Shown: positions 18,034-27,594 of the stretch, in pieces
How positions within the stretch are numbered: position 1 is the stretch's first letter
Layout: each line of letters opens with the position of its first letter
From: Paraglaciecola psychrophila 170
GTDB lineage: Bacteria > Pseudomonadota > Gammaproteobacteria > Enterobacterales > Alteromonadaceae
Direction: 5' to 3'
Assembly (NCBI RefSeq): GCF_000347635.1
Contig: NC_020514.1
Coordinates: 2,790,001 to 2,854,000, forward strand
DNA: 64,000 nucleotides
Translations under genes and position numbers: made by a program
The notes under the pieces: model-generated
What the model saw: only the letters and a program-made list of their open reading frames with translations
What the model was told of the DNA's origin: nothing
Databases searched by the model: none

Positions 18034-19071
18034 TTAGCGAAAATTGGTTTCACTTTTACTCCAAAGTTTCATCAATAAAGACTCAACAGAAAGACTGGCG
18101 GCTAAGCCTAGTCTTTCTGGTAAACTTTTTTTCATACTATATTTAACAGTGAAAATTTTCTTATTTTGATTGGCTGCTAATATGTAATCGTCAGATGTTT
18201 GAATATTATCAACTAAACCCAGCTCCTTAGCTTTAATACCATACCAATATTCACCGGTGGCTACTTTATCAATATCTAACGCTGGTCTTTGGGTTTGCAC
18301 AAAGTCCTTGAACATATGATGCACATCTTCAAGCTCAGCTTTGAATTTCTCTCGGCCTTGATCGTTGTTTTCGCCAAACATAGTTAAAGTGCGTTTAAAT
18401 TCACCTGCTGTGTGTTGTTCAAACTCTATATTACTTTTCTTAAGCAACTTGTTGAAGTTAGGTAACTGGGCTATCACACCAATAGAACCGATAATGGCAA
18501 ACTTTGCTGCCAACACATGATCCGCGACGCAAGCCATCATATAACCACCACTGGCGGCAACTTTATCTACCGAAATAGTGAGTTTGATATTTTTGTCTTT
18601 AATTCGTTGTAACTGAGACGCGGCCAAACCATAGCCATGCACTACCCCACCTCCACTTTCAAGTCTCACTAACACTTCGTCATCTGGTTTAGCTACACAT
18701 AAAATAGCCGTGACTTCTTCCCGCAGATAATCCACCTCATGGGCGTCCATCGAACCAGAAAAATCAACAACAAAGATTTGGCCCTTGCTAGGTTCATTCG
18801 CATCTTTATTCTTTTGTTCTTTTTTCTTGGCTTTCAGGGTCTTTTTTTGTTGTTTGTGAAATAATTTAAGTTCGTCTTTACTTAGTAATTCACCTCTTGC
18901 AAAGTCAGTTATCGACTCTAACTTATCTGATAAGGAGCTAATTTCAAGATGGCCTTTACCTTGTTTTTGCTTACTAAATAAAGCAATAATACCGCCAAGC
19001 GCCAAAAGAATCGCCACTACTATTGTTATCGCTTTAGCAATAAATAATCCGTACTCATATAAAAAATCCAA
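18034..19071 (-). CDS. sohB: SohB-like inner-membrane signal peptide peptidase (family S49)
   Basis: 345 residues. An N-terminal membrane segment (about 10-32, AITIVVAILLALGGIIALF) is followed by a Lys-rich linker and an S49 protease domain. The Ser-Lys dyad is visible as S174 in VAASGGYMMA and K226 in GEFKRTLT. Length and layout match E. coli SohB (periplasmic protease) rather than the longer SppA. Single gene; its neighbour upstream is the lipase pseudogene ended by a terminator. Role: probable cleavage of leftover signal peptides or membrane fragments. Confidence 0.93.
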   Translation of the reverse strand: MDFLYEYGLFIAKAITIVVAILLALGGIIALFSKQKQGKGHLEISSLSDKLESITDFARGELLSKDELKLFHKQQKKTLKAKKKEQKNKDANEPSKGQIFVVDFSGSMDAHEVDYLREEVTAILCVAKPDDEVLVRLESGGGVVHGYGLAASQLQRIKDKNIKLTISVDKVAASGGYMMACVADHVLAAKFAIIGSIGVIAQLPNFNKLLKKSNIEFEQHTAGEFKRTLTMFGENNDQGREKFKAELEDVHHMFKDFVQTQRPALDIDKVATGEYWYGIKAKELGLVDNIQTSDDYILAANQNKKIFTVKYSMKKSLPERLGLAASLSVESLLMKLWSKSETNFR

Positions 19072-19120
19072 CCGGGTGTACTCCTAAAAAGTATTTTTAG
19101 ATATATGGGGATAAACTAAC

Positions 19121-19148
19121 AAAAAAAAAGCCAAGTGCTTAACTTGGC
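19121..19148 (-). terminator. Intrinsic terminator of the lipase gene
   Basis: GCCAAGT-GCTTA-ACTTGGC stem (about 19130-19148). Read on the minus strand it is followed by a run of nine T. It lies 10 nt after the lipase stop codon. Confidence 0.88.
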
Positions 19149-19157
19149 TCTGTATTT

Positions 19158-21770
19158 TCACATGTTAGTTTGATTTTCAACCACTGAGGTATCAGCAACA
19201 ACTATATTCTCACCACCAGTAACAATGAAGGTTACCGCTTGGCTTTGCATTTCTGTAGTGGTTGCAGCACTAATGCTAGGACTTAAAAATGACGAATGGG
19301 CCCCAGAAATAAATCTGACAACGCCACTTCCTTGGCCTGCTGTTGATACTTTAGGTAAGCCCATGATATCGGCTAATGGCTGTCCACCAACTAAAGGTAA
19401 CGATGTAGTAACTGGATTCACCTGATCAGTCAGCGCAGTGCTGCCATCATCATTGTTTCCTCCACCAACAACCAACTGCACTAATGTTGGAGTGGTACTC
19501 GATAATTTAGCGCCACAACTAATAGGATCTGCCGCATCGGTAACCGTTTGCGCAGCGAAAGCAACCAATGTGAAACCAGCATTAATTTCTGCTGCTTGCT
19601 CAGCAGTAATTACTTGTTCAAAGTCTAAGTAAGCTGGACCTATGGCCGCTGCAGCAGGTATTCCATTTTGCAATGCAAGGGCCGTTAAAAACTCTACAAA
19701 CTCAGGTGAGGATGCCACTAAAATTTGACCTTTGATAATTGGACCAAAAAAAGCTGAATCAAGCAAGCCTGCGCTGGTTCCCCCAGTTGGCACATTGATT
19801 GTGGCAGTTTGAAATGTATACATATTATCAAACGTGGCTAAATCTCCTGATAAACTTTTATTTGCTAACGCAACAGCACCTGTTCCATAAATGGCACCTA
19901 AACTCTGGCCCATAAAATGTACTTTCGAGGTATTTAAGTCGACTAAACCTGTTGAATCATTGATAGCATTAAGCACTAATCTGAAAGCCATAATATCAGC
20001 GATACTTTGACGATCATTATCTCGAGTATTTAATAGGATTAAAGAGGTATAGCCGACACTGTCAAAAACATCCTCACCAATTGTTATGATTCGATCACCA
20101 TGTAATGGGTGATCAATTGCCACAGAAGCATAACCAGCCATAGCTAAAGCCGATGCAATGAACAAAGCGTTCTTTTTCGTTTCACCTAAACCATGTTGAA
20201 ACACCACTACTGGCCAGCCTCCAGCTGGTTTAGTTTGCGCAGGTACAACATCACCAGATGCGGCAGATATCATGGAAATCACTGATTCGTCAGGAACAGT
20301 AAAATATACGCGGACATTTTCGGTACCCGATTCATTATATAAGGTGTTTACATCGTCTGTTTGACGGCCTCGTAAAGCAGGGATGGGATTAAATTTGGTG
20401 ATATTTCTTGGGTCTGTCATACCCAAGCTGGTTAAATTTAGGTCAAATAAGGTTCCTCCTGATGCTAACTGACACAGTGCGTTATTAGCGCCAACTTGAC
20501 CTGCTTGAATTAACCCTGTGACTATTTCAGTGCCAAGGGATTGTAAAGTGGCTCCACTAGTACATGCCGCTCTCCACCAGTCGTTAGCAGGATTAGTTGT
20601 ACTTGAGTAATAAGGTAACTTAACCTCACCCTCGACTATTGTTGAGGCACACAATGGACCTACCTGAGAAAAGGAGGCTGTAGCCGTAGCGTTTGCTGGA
20701 GAAGCAGGATCTGAAACAGCAGCAATAAATCCATCACAAGTATTCAGACCCACAGCATTTAATTGCTCTAACAGATCATCTGAAAGTAATGAAGCAGAAA
20801 TGTTTTCGAATACAGTATCAGGGCCTGTGGTTAATTCGGTAGTAATGGTCGGTAAATACTGTGATGCCACAGCATTGGCTGTGGCTAAATCTGCACCGGT
20901 AGCTAAGGTAGCCTAAAATGCTTGGGCATAAGGCGCAATGTTTAACTGTTTGACTGTGTAAAGAGAATCTTCAGTAGATTGCGTAGAAAAATAAGCTGCA
21001 TAGGAAACATCACCGGTATCTAATCCTGAAGGCTCTAAAACATTCACTAAGGAACTAACCAAACCTTGCAATTGCAGCAGATCATCTGAGCCTAAAGCAT
21101 TGGTGGTGATATCTTGACGAGCCAGCTCCCAAGTAATAGAGCCTTTTACTGCTCGACCGTCGGTTGATTTTAACTCTTCAGTGACAACTAACATATGACC
21201 CTGAGAGGACTTCATTGTATTAAGAGGGATGACACTAATAGCGCCCGTACCTGTTGTATAAGAGGCAACAAAATCGACACCGTAGATCAATTCTTCGCCT
21301 AATTCACATGGCACACCAGGTGCACCGATAGACACGGCTAATGCCTGACAAGTTTCCGAAGTACCTTTTAAGGCTTGAGTCGCTTCAAAAATTCTTATAG
21401 ATGAGCCAGACACCGTCGCAGCTTCAATATCCAAATCATCTGTTAAGGATACTCGAATAGCAAATGGCATATGCGCAGACCAACCGTCCAGCGCACTAAG
21501 AGAATGTAGCGGATTGGCAGGGTCAAATTCATCATTACCTTTAGTATTAAGGGTGAAATCAAAAAAATTGCCATTCGGTATCATCAGAAAATCGTTTGGT
21601 ACATTTATATCAGCAGTAGCCGGATTAAACACGACCCGCACAAACGGCTATTCAAGAACCACTTATTGAATTTCATCAGTTACTGTGACATCTCCAGGTA
21701 AATCACCTCCACAAGCTGCTAATCCAAATAGGGTGACAATACCAGTACTTATAAGTGTTTTTTTTATTAT
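19158..21770 (-). pseudogene. VolA/Pla-1-like extracellular lipase lipoprotein with three in-frame stops and no start codon
   Basis: One continuous frame of about 870 codons from 21770 to 19158 reads as a single lipase of the Pla-1/cef (VolA) family. It contains a lipoprotein signal with lipobox LAAC at codons 17-20, an N-terminal domain (VRVVFNPATADINVPNDFLMIPNG is its start), and an alpha/beta-hydrolase domain with nucleophile motif GQSLG (HFMGQSLGAIYG). There is no frameshift, but in-frame stops occur at 21663-21665 (TAA), 21648-21650 (TAG) and 20913-20915 (TAG). The codon where ATG is expected, 5 nt after the AGGCAGG-like ribosome site, is ATA. All three stops could be Gln codons hit by C-to-T. 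Intact halves are 20913-21641 and 19158-20870. Family members are surface-exposed (lyso)phospholipases. Probably inactive here. Confidence 0.8.
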
Positions 21771-22028
21771 CCTGCCTCTATATTATTTAATTTTTTAATC
21801 GTATGTATTTGTATTTATGATTATTAATAAATAAATGTTATATAAAAGTATAATTTTTTTTCAATAGCGTGACCAGTTAACATATTAGCAATACTATTGC
21901 CTTTATAGTCTATTTGTAAAGCCTCTATAAAATTCCTTTCAAAATATTATCTTACTATTAGCCTAGTACTTTCTTAGGTCAGTACTTCAGTGATACCATT
22001 TATATATTGATTTTATTAGATGTTCATT

Positions 22029-22772
22029 ATGCATAACTTCACGCCACAGAAACTTTATCTAGATAAAAAAACAATCTTAATCACAGGTGCCGGAGACGGT
22101 ATTGGAAAACAAGCGGCGCTGCACTATGCAAAATTCGGGGCTACAGTCATTTTGCTGGGTAAAACCGTTGTAAAGCTTGAAAGTGTTTATGATGAAATAA
22201 TTACCAATGGGGGTAATGAACCCGCTATTGTGCCTTTAGATTTAAAAGGGGCGACCGCAAAACACTATCGGGATATGGCAGATACTATAAATGACCAATT
22301 TGGTTGTTTAGATGGCTTATTACATAACGCCAGTGTTTTGGGACATTTAGGACCGTTTGCACAAATTAGTGAGCAAGATTGGCAAAATGTATTTCAAGTG
22401 AATGTAACCAGTCAGTTTTTAATGACTCAAGCATTATTACCTAGCTTGAAAAAAGCACCTCACTCTTCCGTTATATTCACCACATCAAGTGTAGGAGTTC
22501 AAGGTAGAGCATACTGGGGACCCTACTCCATTTCTAAATTTGCCACCCAAGGCATGATGCAAGTGCTGGCTGATGAATATGATAACAGCAGCATACGTTT
22601 TAATTGTATCAATCCTGGGGCCACAAAAACGACTATGCGAGCCAAAGCGTTTCCAGCAGAAAATGCTGACCATTTAAAAACACCTGAACAAATAATGCCG
22701 TTGTATTTGTACTTAATGGACAATGAAAAAAGTACAGAGAATGGTCAGACGATTGATGCACAACCCAAATAG
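22029..22772 (+). CDS. yciK: YciK family short-chain oxidoreductase
   Basis: About 247 residues of an SDR: cofactor motif TGAGDGIGKQAA near the N-terminus, HNASVLG (NAG position), catalytic Ser in TTSSVGVQGRA and YSISK (Tyr and Lys). It closely resembles E. coli YciK along its length, including the ending MPLYLYLMDNEKSTENGQTIDAQP. The substrate of YciK is not established. The frame also has an ATG at 22020; the start at 22029 (MHNFTPQKL) fits YciK better. It stands alone, separated from convergent glnS by a shared terminator. Confidence 0.92.
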   Translation: MHNFTPQKLYLDKKTILITGAGDGIGKQAALHYAKFGATVILLGKTVVKLESVYDEIITNGGNEPAIVPLDLKGATAKHYRDMADTINDQFGCLDGLLHNASVLGHLGPFAQISEQDWQNVFQVNVTSQFLMTQALLPSLKKAPHSSVIFTTSSVGVQGRAYWGPYSISKFATQGMMQVLADEYDNSSIRFNCINPGATKTTMRAKAFPAENADHLKTPEQIMPLYLYLMDNEKSTENGQTIDAQPK

Positions 22773-22817
22773 CCCAATTTAGTGGGTTTATCTGGTAGTC
22801 GTTTAAATAGCCACTGA

Positions 22818-22862
22818 CTGTTATAAAAAACCGGACATTAACAGTCCGGTTTTTTATAACAG
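22818..22862. terminator. Bidirectional terminator between yciK and glnS
   Basis: A perfect 19-bp inverted repeat (22818-22836 with 22844-22862) with a 7-nt loop. Its outer part is A-rich on the left and T-rich on the right, so both strands give a GC stem (ACCGGAC/GTCCGGT) followed by six T. It sits between two convergent genes and serves both. Confidence 0.93.
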
Positions 22863-22874
22863 TTTGTTGGTACT

Positions 22875-24542
22875 TTACCCTTGATCCATTTTCGCCCAAG
22901 TATCTCTAAGCCCTACTGCACGATTGAAAACTAACTTATCGTCTTGGCTATCTTTATCTTTGCAAAAGTAACCTGTTCTTTCAAACTGGATTGGAGCACT
23001 GTGCTTTGCGCTAACAAGGCTAGGTTCTACTATTCCCTGTTTAACCACTAAGGACTCTTCATTAATACACTCTAAAAAGTCTTCTTCTGCAGCTGGATTG
23101 GGTACTTTAAAAAGTCTGTCATACAAACGTATTTCGGCTGGCACACCATGTGAAGCAGATACCCAATGAATAACACCTTTGACTTTACGTCCATCAGAGG
23201 GATCTTTACCTAAGGTATCTTTATCGTAGCTGCAATAAACAGTGATGATATTTCCCTGTTCGTCTTTTTCAACACGTTCTGCTTTGATTACATAAGCATT
23301 TCTTAAACGCACTTCTTTGCCTAATACTAAGCGTTTAAACTTCTTATTAGCTTCTTCTCTAAAGTCATCCGCTTCGATAAAGATTTCTTTGCTGAAAGGC
23401 ACACTTCTGGTGCCCATTGATTCGTCAGCTGGATGATTGGGTGAAGTTAAATTTTCGACATCATCTGCAGTATAATTTTCAATGACCAGTTTAAGCGGTT
23501 CAAGCACCGCCATCGCTCTGGACGCATCAGCATTTAATTCTTCTCTTAGACAAGCTTCAAGCATGGACATTTCAACCATATTGTCCATTTTGGTGACACC
23601 AATACGTTTACAAAACTCGCGTATAGAGGCGGATGTATAACCTCTTCTGCGTAGACCTGCAACGGTTGGCATCCGTGGGTCGTCCCAACCATTCACTCGA
23701 TTCTCTTCGACCAATTGAATTAATTTACGTTTGCTCAATACCGTGTATTCAAGATTCAGCCTTGAAAATTCGTATTGATGAGGTGTGGTATCAATGCTGA
23801 TATTGCTGAGTACCCAATCATATAATCGTCTATTGTCTTGAAACTCCAGAGTACATAAAGAATGGGTAATGCCTTCAATCGCATCAGAAATACAATGGGT
23901 AAAATCGTACATTGGATAAATGCACCACTTATCACCCGTTTGGTGATGATGGGCAAAACGGACTCTGTACAAAGCAGGGTCCCGCATACACATGAAAGAT
24001 GAACTCATATCAATTTTAGCCCTAAGAAGACACTCACCTTCTTTAAACTTACCATCACGCATCTTTTCAAATAATGCTAAGTTTTCACTAACCGTGGTAT
24101 CTCTATAGGGACTATTTTTGCCTGACTCTTTTAAGGTACCCCGTAACTCACGCATCTGTTCTTGGCTTGAAAAATCTACGTAAGCCAAGCCTTTGTTAAT
24201 TAATTCAACTGCAAATATATATAATTGATCAAAATAATTAGACGAATAGCGTACATCGCCATCCCAGGTAAAACCTAACCAAGACACGTCTTTTTGAATA
24301 GCGTTGACGTAATCTATATCCTCTTTTTCAGGGTTAGTATCGTCAAACCTCAGCTTACATTGACCTTGATAATCTTGGGCAATACCAAAATTAAGACAAA
24401 TAGATTTTGCATGGCCAATATGAAGATAACCATTTGGCTCTGGTGGAAACCGAGTCTGGATTTTTGTATGAAGACCTTCGTTAATATCTTTATCTATGAT
24501 TTGACGAATAAAATTGGTCGGACGACTGTCAGTCTCGGCCAT
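22875..24542 (-). CDS. glnS: Glutaminyl-tRNA synthetase
   Basis: 555 residues, class I synthetase charging tRNA-Gln. The HIGH motif is at 41-44 ([10 protein letters not shown]), preceded by the family's RFPPEPNG. The KMSKS-equivalent is VLSKRK at 268-273. The C-terminal beta-barrel anticodon-binding domains are complete, including IYCSYD-type [13 protein letters not shown] and the closing [12 protein letters not shown]. The size matches bacterial GlnS. Monocistronic, divergent from the LacI regulator, ended by the shared terminator at 22818-22862. Confidence 0.97.
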   Translation of the reverse strand: MAETDSRPTNFIRQIIDKDINEGLHTKIQTRFPPEPNGYLHIGHAKSICLNFGIAQDYQGQCKLRFDDTNPEKEDIDYVNAIQKDVSWLGFTWDGDVRYSSNYFDQLYIFAVELINKGLAYVDFSSQEQMRELRGTLKESGKNSPYRDTTVSENLALFEKMRDGKFKEGECLLRAKIDMSSSFMCMRDPALYRVRFAHHHQTGDKWCIYPMYDFTHCISDAIEGITHSLCTLEFQDNRRLYDWVLSNISIDTTPHQYEFSRLNLEYTVLSKRKLIQLVEENRVNGWDDPRMPTVAGLRRRGYTSASIREFCKRIGVTKMDNMVEMSMLEACLREELNADASRAMAVLEPLKLVIENYTADDVENLTSPNHPADESMGTRSVPFSKEIFIEADDFREEANKKFKRLVLGKEVRLRNAYVIKAERVEKDEQGNIITVYCSYDKDTLGKDPSDGRKVKGVIHWVSASHGVPAEIRLYDRLFKVPNPAAEEDFLECINEESLVVKQGIVEPSLVSAKHSAPIQFERTGYFCKDKDSQDDKLVFNRAVGLRDTWAKMDQG

Positions 24543-24789
24543 TAATGCACCCTCTTGGTAAAAAATACGAATAATTAACTGGATATTATACCAGTATCAA
24601 TTATCAAGATAAGGGTTTTTACTGGTGTCTTAGCTATTTTATGCAGCGCTAAGCTAATTAATTACCGAGTCCGCAATAAATGTTGCTAAAAAGTCGTTGT
24701 TAAATCACAAAAAAACAATCTAAGATACTGGCAAATATAGAATTTGTTGGTGATTTTCATTATGGTTAAGAATTTGGTATGCATTAATT

Positions 24790-25818
24790 ATGAGAGATAA
24801 AGCCACATCGTTTGATATCGCGCATCGTGCGGGTGTATCCCAATCTACCGTATCCAGAGCACTGCGCAACAGTCCGTTAGTGAACAAAGAAACTCGCGAC
24901 AAAATTCAAGCTATTGCCTCTGAACTTAACTACAAAGTAGATAAAAACGCCAGTAACTTGCGTCGTCAACACAGTTTGACACTTGCACTGTTATTATTTG
25001 AAGATCCCACGTCTGATGATTCACTCATCAACCCATTCTTTCTATCTATGTTAGGCAGCATTACCAAAGCAAGCACTAAAGCGGGTTATGATTTATTAGT
25101 TTCTTTTCAAAATTTAAGTGATGACTGGCAATCTGAGTTTGAAGACTCGAACAAAGCAGATGGTCTTATTTTATTAGGCTATGGTGACTATACAGACTAC
25201 CGAGATAAACTCTCTAAATTGGAAGAGCAAGGCACCCACTTTGTTAGATGGGGCGCACACGATGCCGATCATCCGGGCGTATCTATCGGCTGTGACAATG
25301 TTCAAGGTGGCTTTGATGTGACTCAACATATGCTTAAAATGCAGCGCCAAAAATTTGCCTTTATTGGGGAAGCTGGCAGCCAAGCACCTGAATTTGAGGA
25401 GCGTTATTTAGGCCACTGCCAAGCTTTGAAAGAAGCAGGAATAGTTGTTGATAACTCCATGCAATTTGATGCTATTTCTACTGAGCAATCAGGTTATCAA
25501 GGGGTACAAAAATTAATTGATTCAGGCAACAGCTTTGATGCTTTATTTTGTGCCAGTGACCTTATTGCACTAGGAGCGTTGCGTTGTTTACGAGAAAAAA
25601 GACTGCATATCCCAGAAGACGTAGCCATTGCCGGTTTCGATAACATTCCTATTTCCAGTTTTGCAAATCCCGCTTTAACCACGGTACATCAAGATACTAA
25701 ATTAGCGGGTGAGATTTTAGTAGATAGTTTGCTGAAATTAATAAGCGGTCAAGAAGTGTCTCATTTTCTTATGCCGGTTGATTTAGTGGTACGCCAATCC
25801 TGTGGCGCACAAATCTAA
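24790..25818 (+). CDS. LacI-family transcriptional regulator, probably of maltodextrin genes
   Basis: 342 residues. N-terminal LacI helix-turn-helix (TSFDIAHRAGVSQSTVSRAL, residues 6-25) and hinge helix (KNASNLR), then a periplasmic-binding-like sugar sensor domain with the usual ending region DVAIAGFDNIPISSFANPALTTV. It is convergent with a GH13 amylase gene and its MFS sugar transporter, suggesting it controls them, as MalR-type LacI regulators do in Alteromonas and Shewanella. A candidate operator lies upstream of the transporter (29223-29236). The effector is not visible. Confidence 0.88.
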   Translation: MRDKATSFDIAHRAGVSQSTVSRALRNSPLVNKETRDKIQAIASELNYKVDKNASNLRRQHSLTLALLLFEDPTSDDSLINPFFLSMLGSITKASTKAGYDLLVSFQNLSDDWQSEFEDSNKADGLILLGYGDYTDYRDKLSKLEEQGTHFVRWGAHDADHPGVSIGCDNVQGGFDVTQHMLKMQRQKFAFIGEAGSQAPEFEERYLGHCQALKEAGIVVDNSMQFDAISTEQSGYQGVQKLIDSGNSFDALFCASDLIALGALRCLREKRLHIPEDVAIAGFDNIPISSFANPALTTVHQDTKLAGEILVDSLLKLISGQEVSHFLMPVDLVVRQSCGAQI

Positions 25819-25868
25819 GCAACTCATATTGGACTTGTTCAACATATAATAGTTATGTCTAAGTAGGT

Positions 25869-27584
25869 TTATTTGTTTAGCATCAGCCGTTGCAACTCAT
25901 CCAGCAATAATGGGTTTGATATGGGTCCTTGTCGCAACCAGACCTGCACACCATGAGCTACAACATTTGTTTTTAACTCAAGATGTGACTCAGTAATGCT
26001 GACCTTGTCATCGTTGATTTGACTTACCCAACTACCCGATTGCATATACTTTTGAATCAAAAATTCAGCTTCTTGATCACCTTTATTCAACAACACTAAG
26101 GCTGTTTGAGATTTACCATCTTTAACTAAAACTCGGTAGAACGCGGCTTTGTTAACGTGTAACTCAACATTAACTTGTAAACCATTTTGTAAAGCGGCTA
26201 TATTTTTACGGATATTAGCAATCTTAGTCAATGCTTGATGGATTTTGTGAGTCTTTGCCTCTTCGATGTTGCTTTGTCCAAAGTAATTTCTATTACCTTG
26301 ATGCTCGGCCTTACCCCGCATGAAGCCAATTTCCGAACCTTGGTATACAACAGGAATACCACGACTGGTAAATAACCAATTATTAGCATCGATAAAACCA
26401 TGATCAGAGGCATTCATTCTCGGCATATCATGGTTGTCATAAAAAGTAGTTAATTCATAAGGATTAGCGTAGGGTCCGTGTGTCAAATGCAGGTATTCTT
26501 GAAGATCTGCATAATCACTTTGTGGATTTTCAAACGTTGCGACTATGGCTTGTTTACCCACAAAGTCCAATACACTTATGCCGCCGTTTTTAAGCAAGGT
26601 ATGTTGTGCTAGAAAATTTGCGTTGTAATCAAAACTCTCACCAAACATAAAAAAATCGGGATGTTCTGCACGAATTTTGTCTGCCATGAGTTTCCAAAAT
26701 TCATGTGGCACATGCTTAATGGTATCGATTCGAAACGCATCAGCTCCCTGTTCTATCCAGTATAAATAAGACTCCATTAAATACTGTTGCAGCTTTTCAT
26801 TACGATCATCCAAGTTGGATAATTCCATGATATCTGGAGTGTGCCTGAAGAATTCATGCAAAGGATTATTTGAGTCCAACTCTTCAGGTTTAAGGTTTTG
26901 ATGATCTGCTACCAATTTACCTTCAATATCATAGAGCTCACCAAATTTGGGCTGATCGACAGGCATACTAAAAGAGGGTGAACCATGATTTGCCACAATA
27001 TCAAACACTGACTTTAAACCAAATTGCTGGCGCATTTGTTGAGTATATTCTTTATAGCCAAGATTATTAGAAGGATAATGTTCGTCAATCTGATAAAAGT
27101 TGTTTGCCCAATAACCATGATAGCCAGTTTTACCGCCATCTTTGAATGCACCGCCAAAATCTATGGGCTCACCACCTGAAAATGCCTGATCGGGATTGTC
27201 TAAAATAGGTGTTAACCACACAGCTGTAAAACCCATGTCGCTAATGTATTGAGCGTTGTTTAAAACACCTTTCAAATCACCACCTAAATATCCCACATTG
27301 GCGGTTTCTCCGTTTTCACCAACGAGAGGTAAGTCGAACGTGGGCCAAGCACCACCCTGCTTTATTTGATTATTACTTGGGTCACCATCGACAAAGCGGT
27401 CTGTCATCACAAAATATATCGCTTCTTTGACAAATGGTTGTGCCGTCCCGTAAAACTCTTGCACAGGTTTGGCGATTATTATAGTGGATGTGTTGTCTTT
27501 GGATGTAACCTGAGAGTCGCAGGCCATAATGAGTAAACATGAGGACAAGGTAAGACCTAACGCTTTTTTATTTACATTCAACAA
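25869..27584 (-). CDS. GH13 alpha-amylase-type lipoprotein
   Basis: 571 residues. Lipoprotein signal with lipobox IMAC (Cys22), so it is membrane-anchored and faces the periplasm or cell surface. A GH13 catalytic barrel follows: region I DIVANHG, region II with nucleophile Asp in DAFRIDTIKH, region III acid Glu in MFGESFD, region IV Asp in FYDNHDMPR. A C-terminal beta domain (about 480-571) closes the protein. It cleaves alpha-1,4 glucans or maltodextrins; subfamily not determined. The gene starts 10 nt after the MFS sugar transporter stop, giving a two-gene operon for maltodextrin use. Confidence 0.9.
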   Translation of the reverse strand: MLNVNKKALGLTLSSCLLIMACDSQVTSKDNTSTIIIAKPVQEFYGTAQPFVKEAIYFVMTDRFVDGDPSNNQIKQGGAWPTFDLPLVGENGETANVGYLGGDLKGVLNNAQYISDMGFTAVWLTPILDNPDQAFSGGEPIDFGGAFKDGGKTGYHGYWANNFYQIDEHYPSNNLGYKEYTQQMRQQFGLKSVFDIVANHGSPSFSMPVDQPKFGELYDIEGKLVADHQNLKPEELDSNNPLHEFFRHTPDIMELSNLDDRNEKLQQYLMESYLYWIEQGADAFRIDTIKHVPHEFWKLMADKIRAEHPDFFMFGESFDYNANFLAQHTLLKNGGISVLDFVGKQAIVATFENPQSDYADLQEYLHLTHGPYANPYELTTFYDNHDMPRMNASDHGFIDANNWLFTSRGIPVVYQGSEIGFMRGKAEHQGNRNYFGQSNIEEAKTHKIHQALTKIANIRKNIAALQNGLQVNVELHVNKAAFYRVLVKDGKSQTALVLLNKGDQEAEFLIQKYMQSGSWVSQINDDKVSITESHLELKTNVVAHGVQVWLRQGPISNPLLLDELQRLMLNK

Positions 27585-27594
27585 GGCTTAACTC

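Noticed and set aside
18091..18121. Inverted repeat AGAAAGACT / AGTCTTTCT
   Set aside because: Lies inside the sohB coding region, spans a 13-nt loop, and has no T tract; treated as chance.
17934..18146. 70-codon plus-strand frame beside sohB
   Set aside because: Antisense to the sohB 3' end, no likeness to any family, no good start region.
20913..21641. Separate gene for the N-terminal lipase half
   Set aside because: It is in the same frame as the 3' half and the lipobox segment, separated only by stop codons, so it is part of one broken gene.
22633..22899. 88-codon minus-strand frame
   Set aside because: Runs through the bidirectional terminator and overlaps yciK; a shadow frame.
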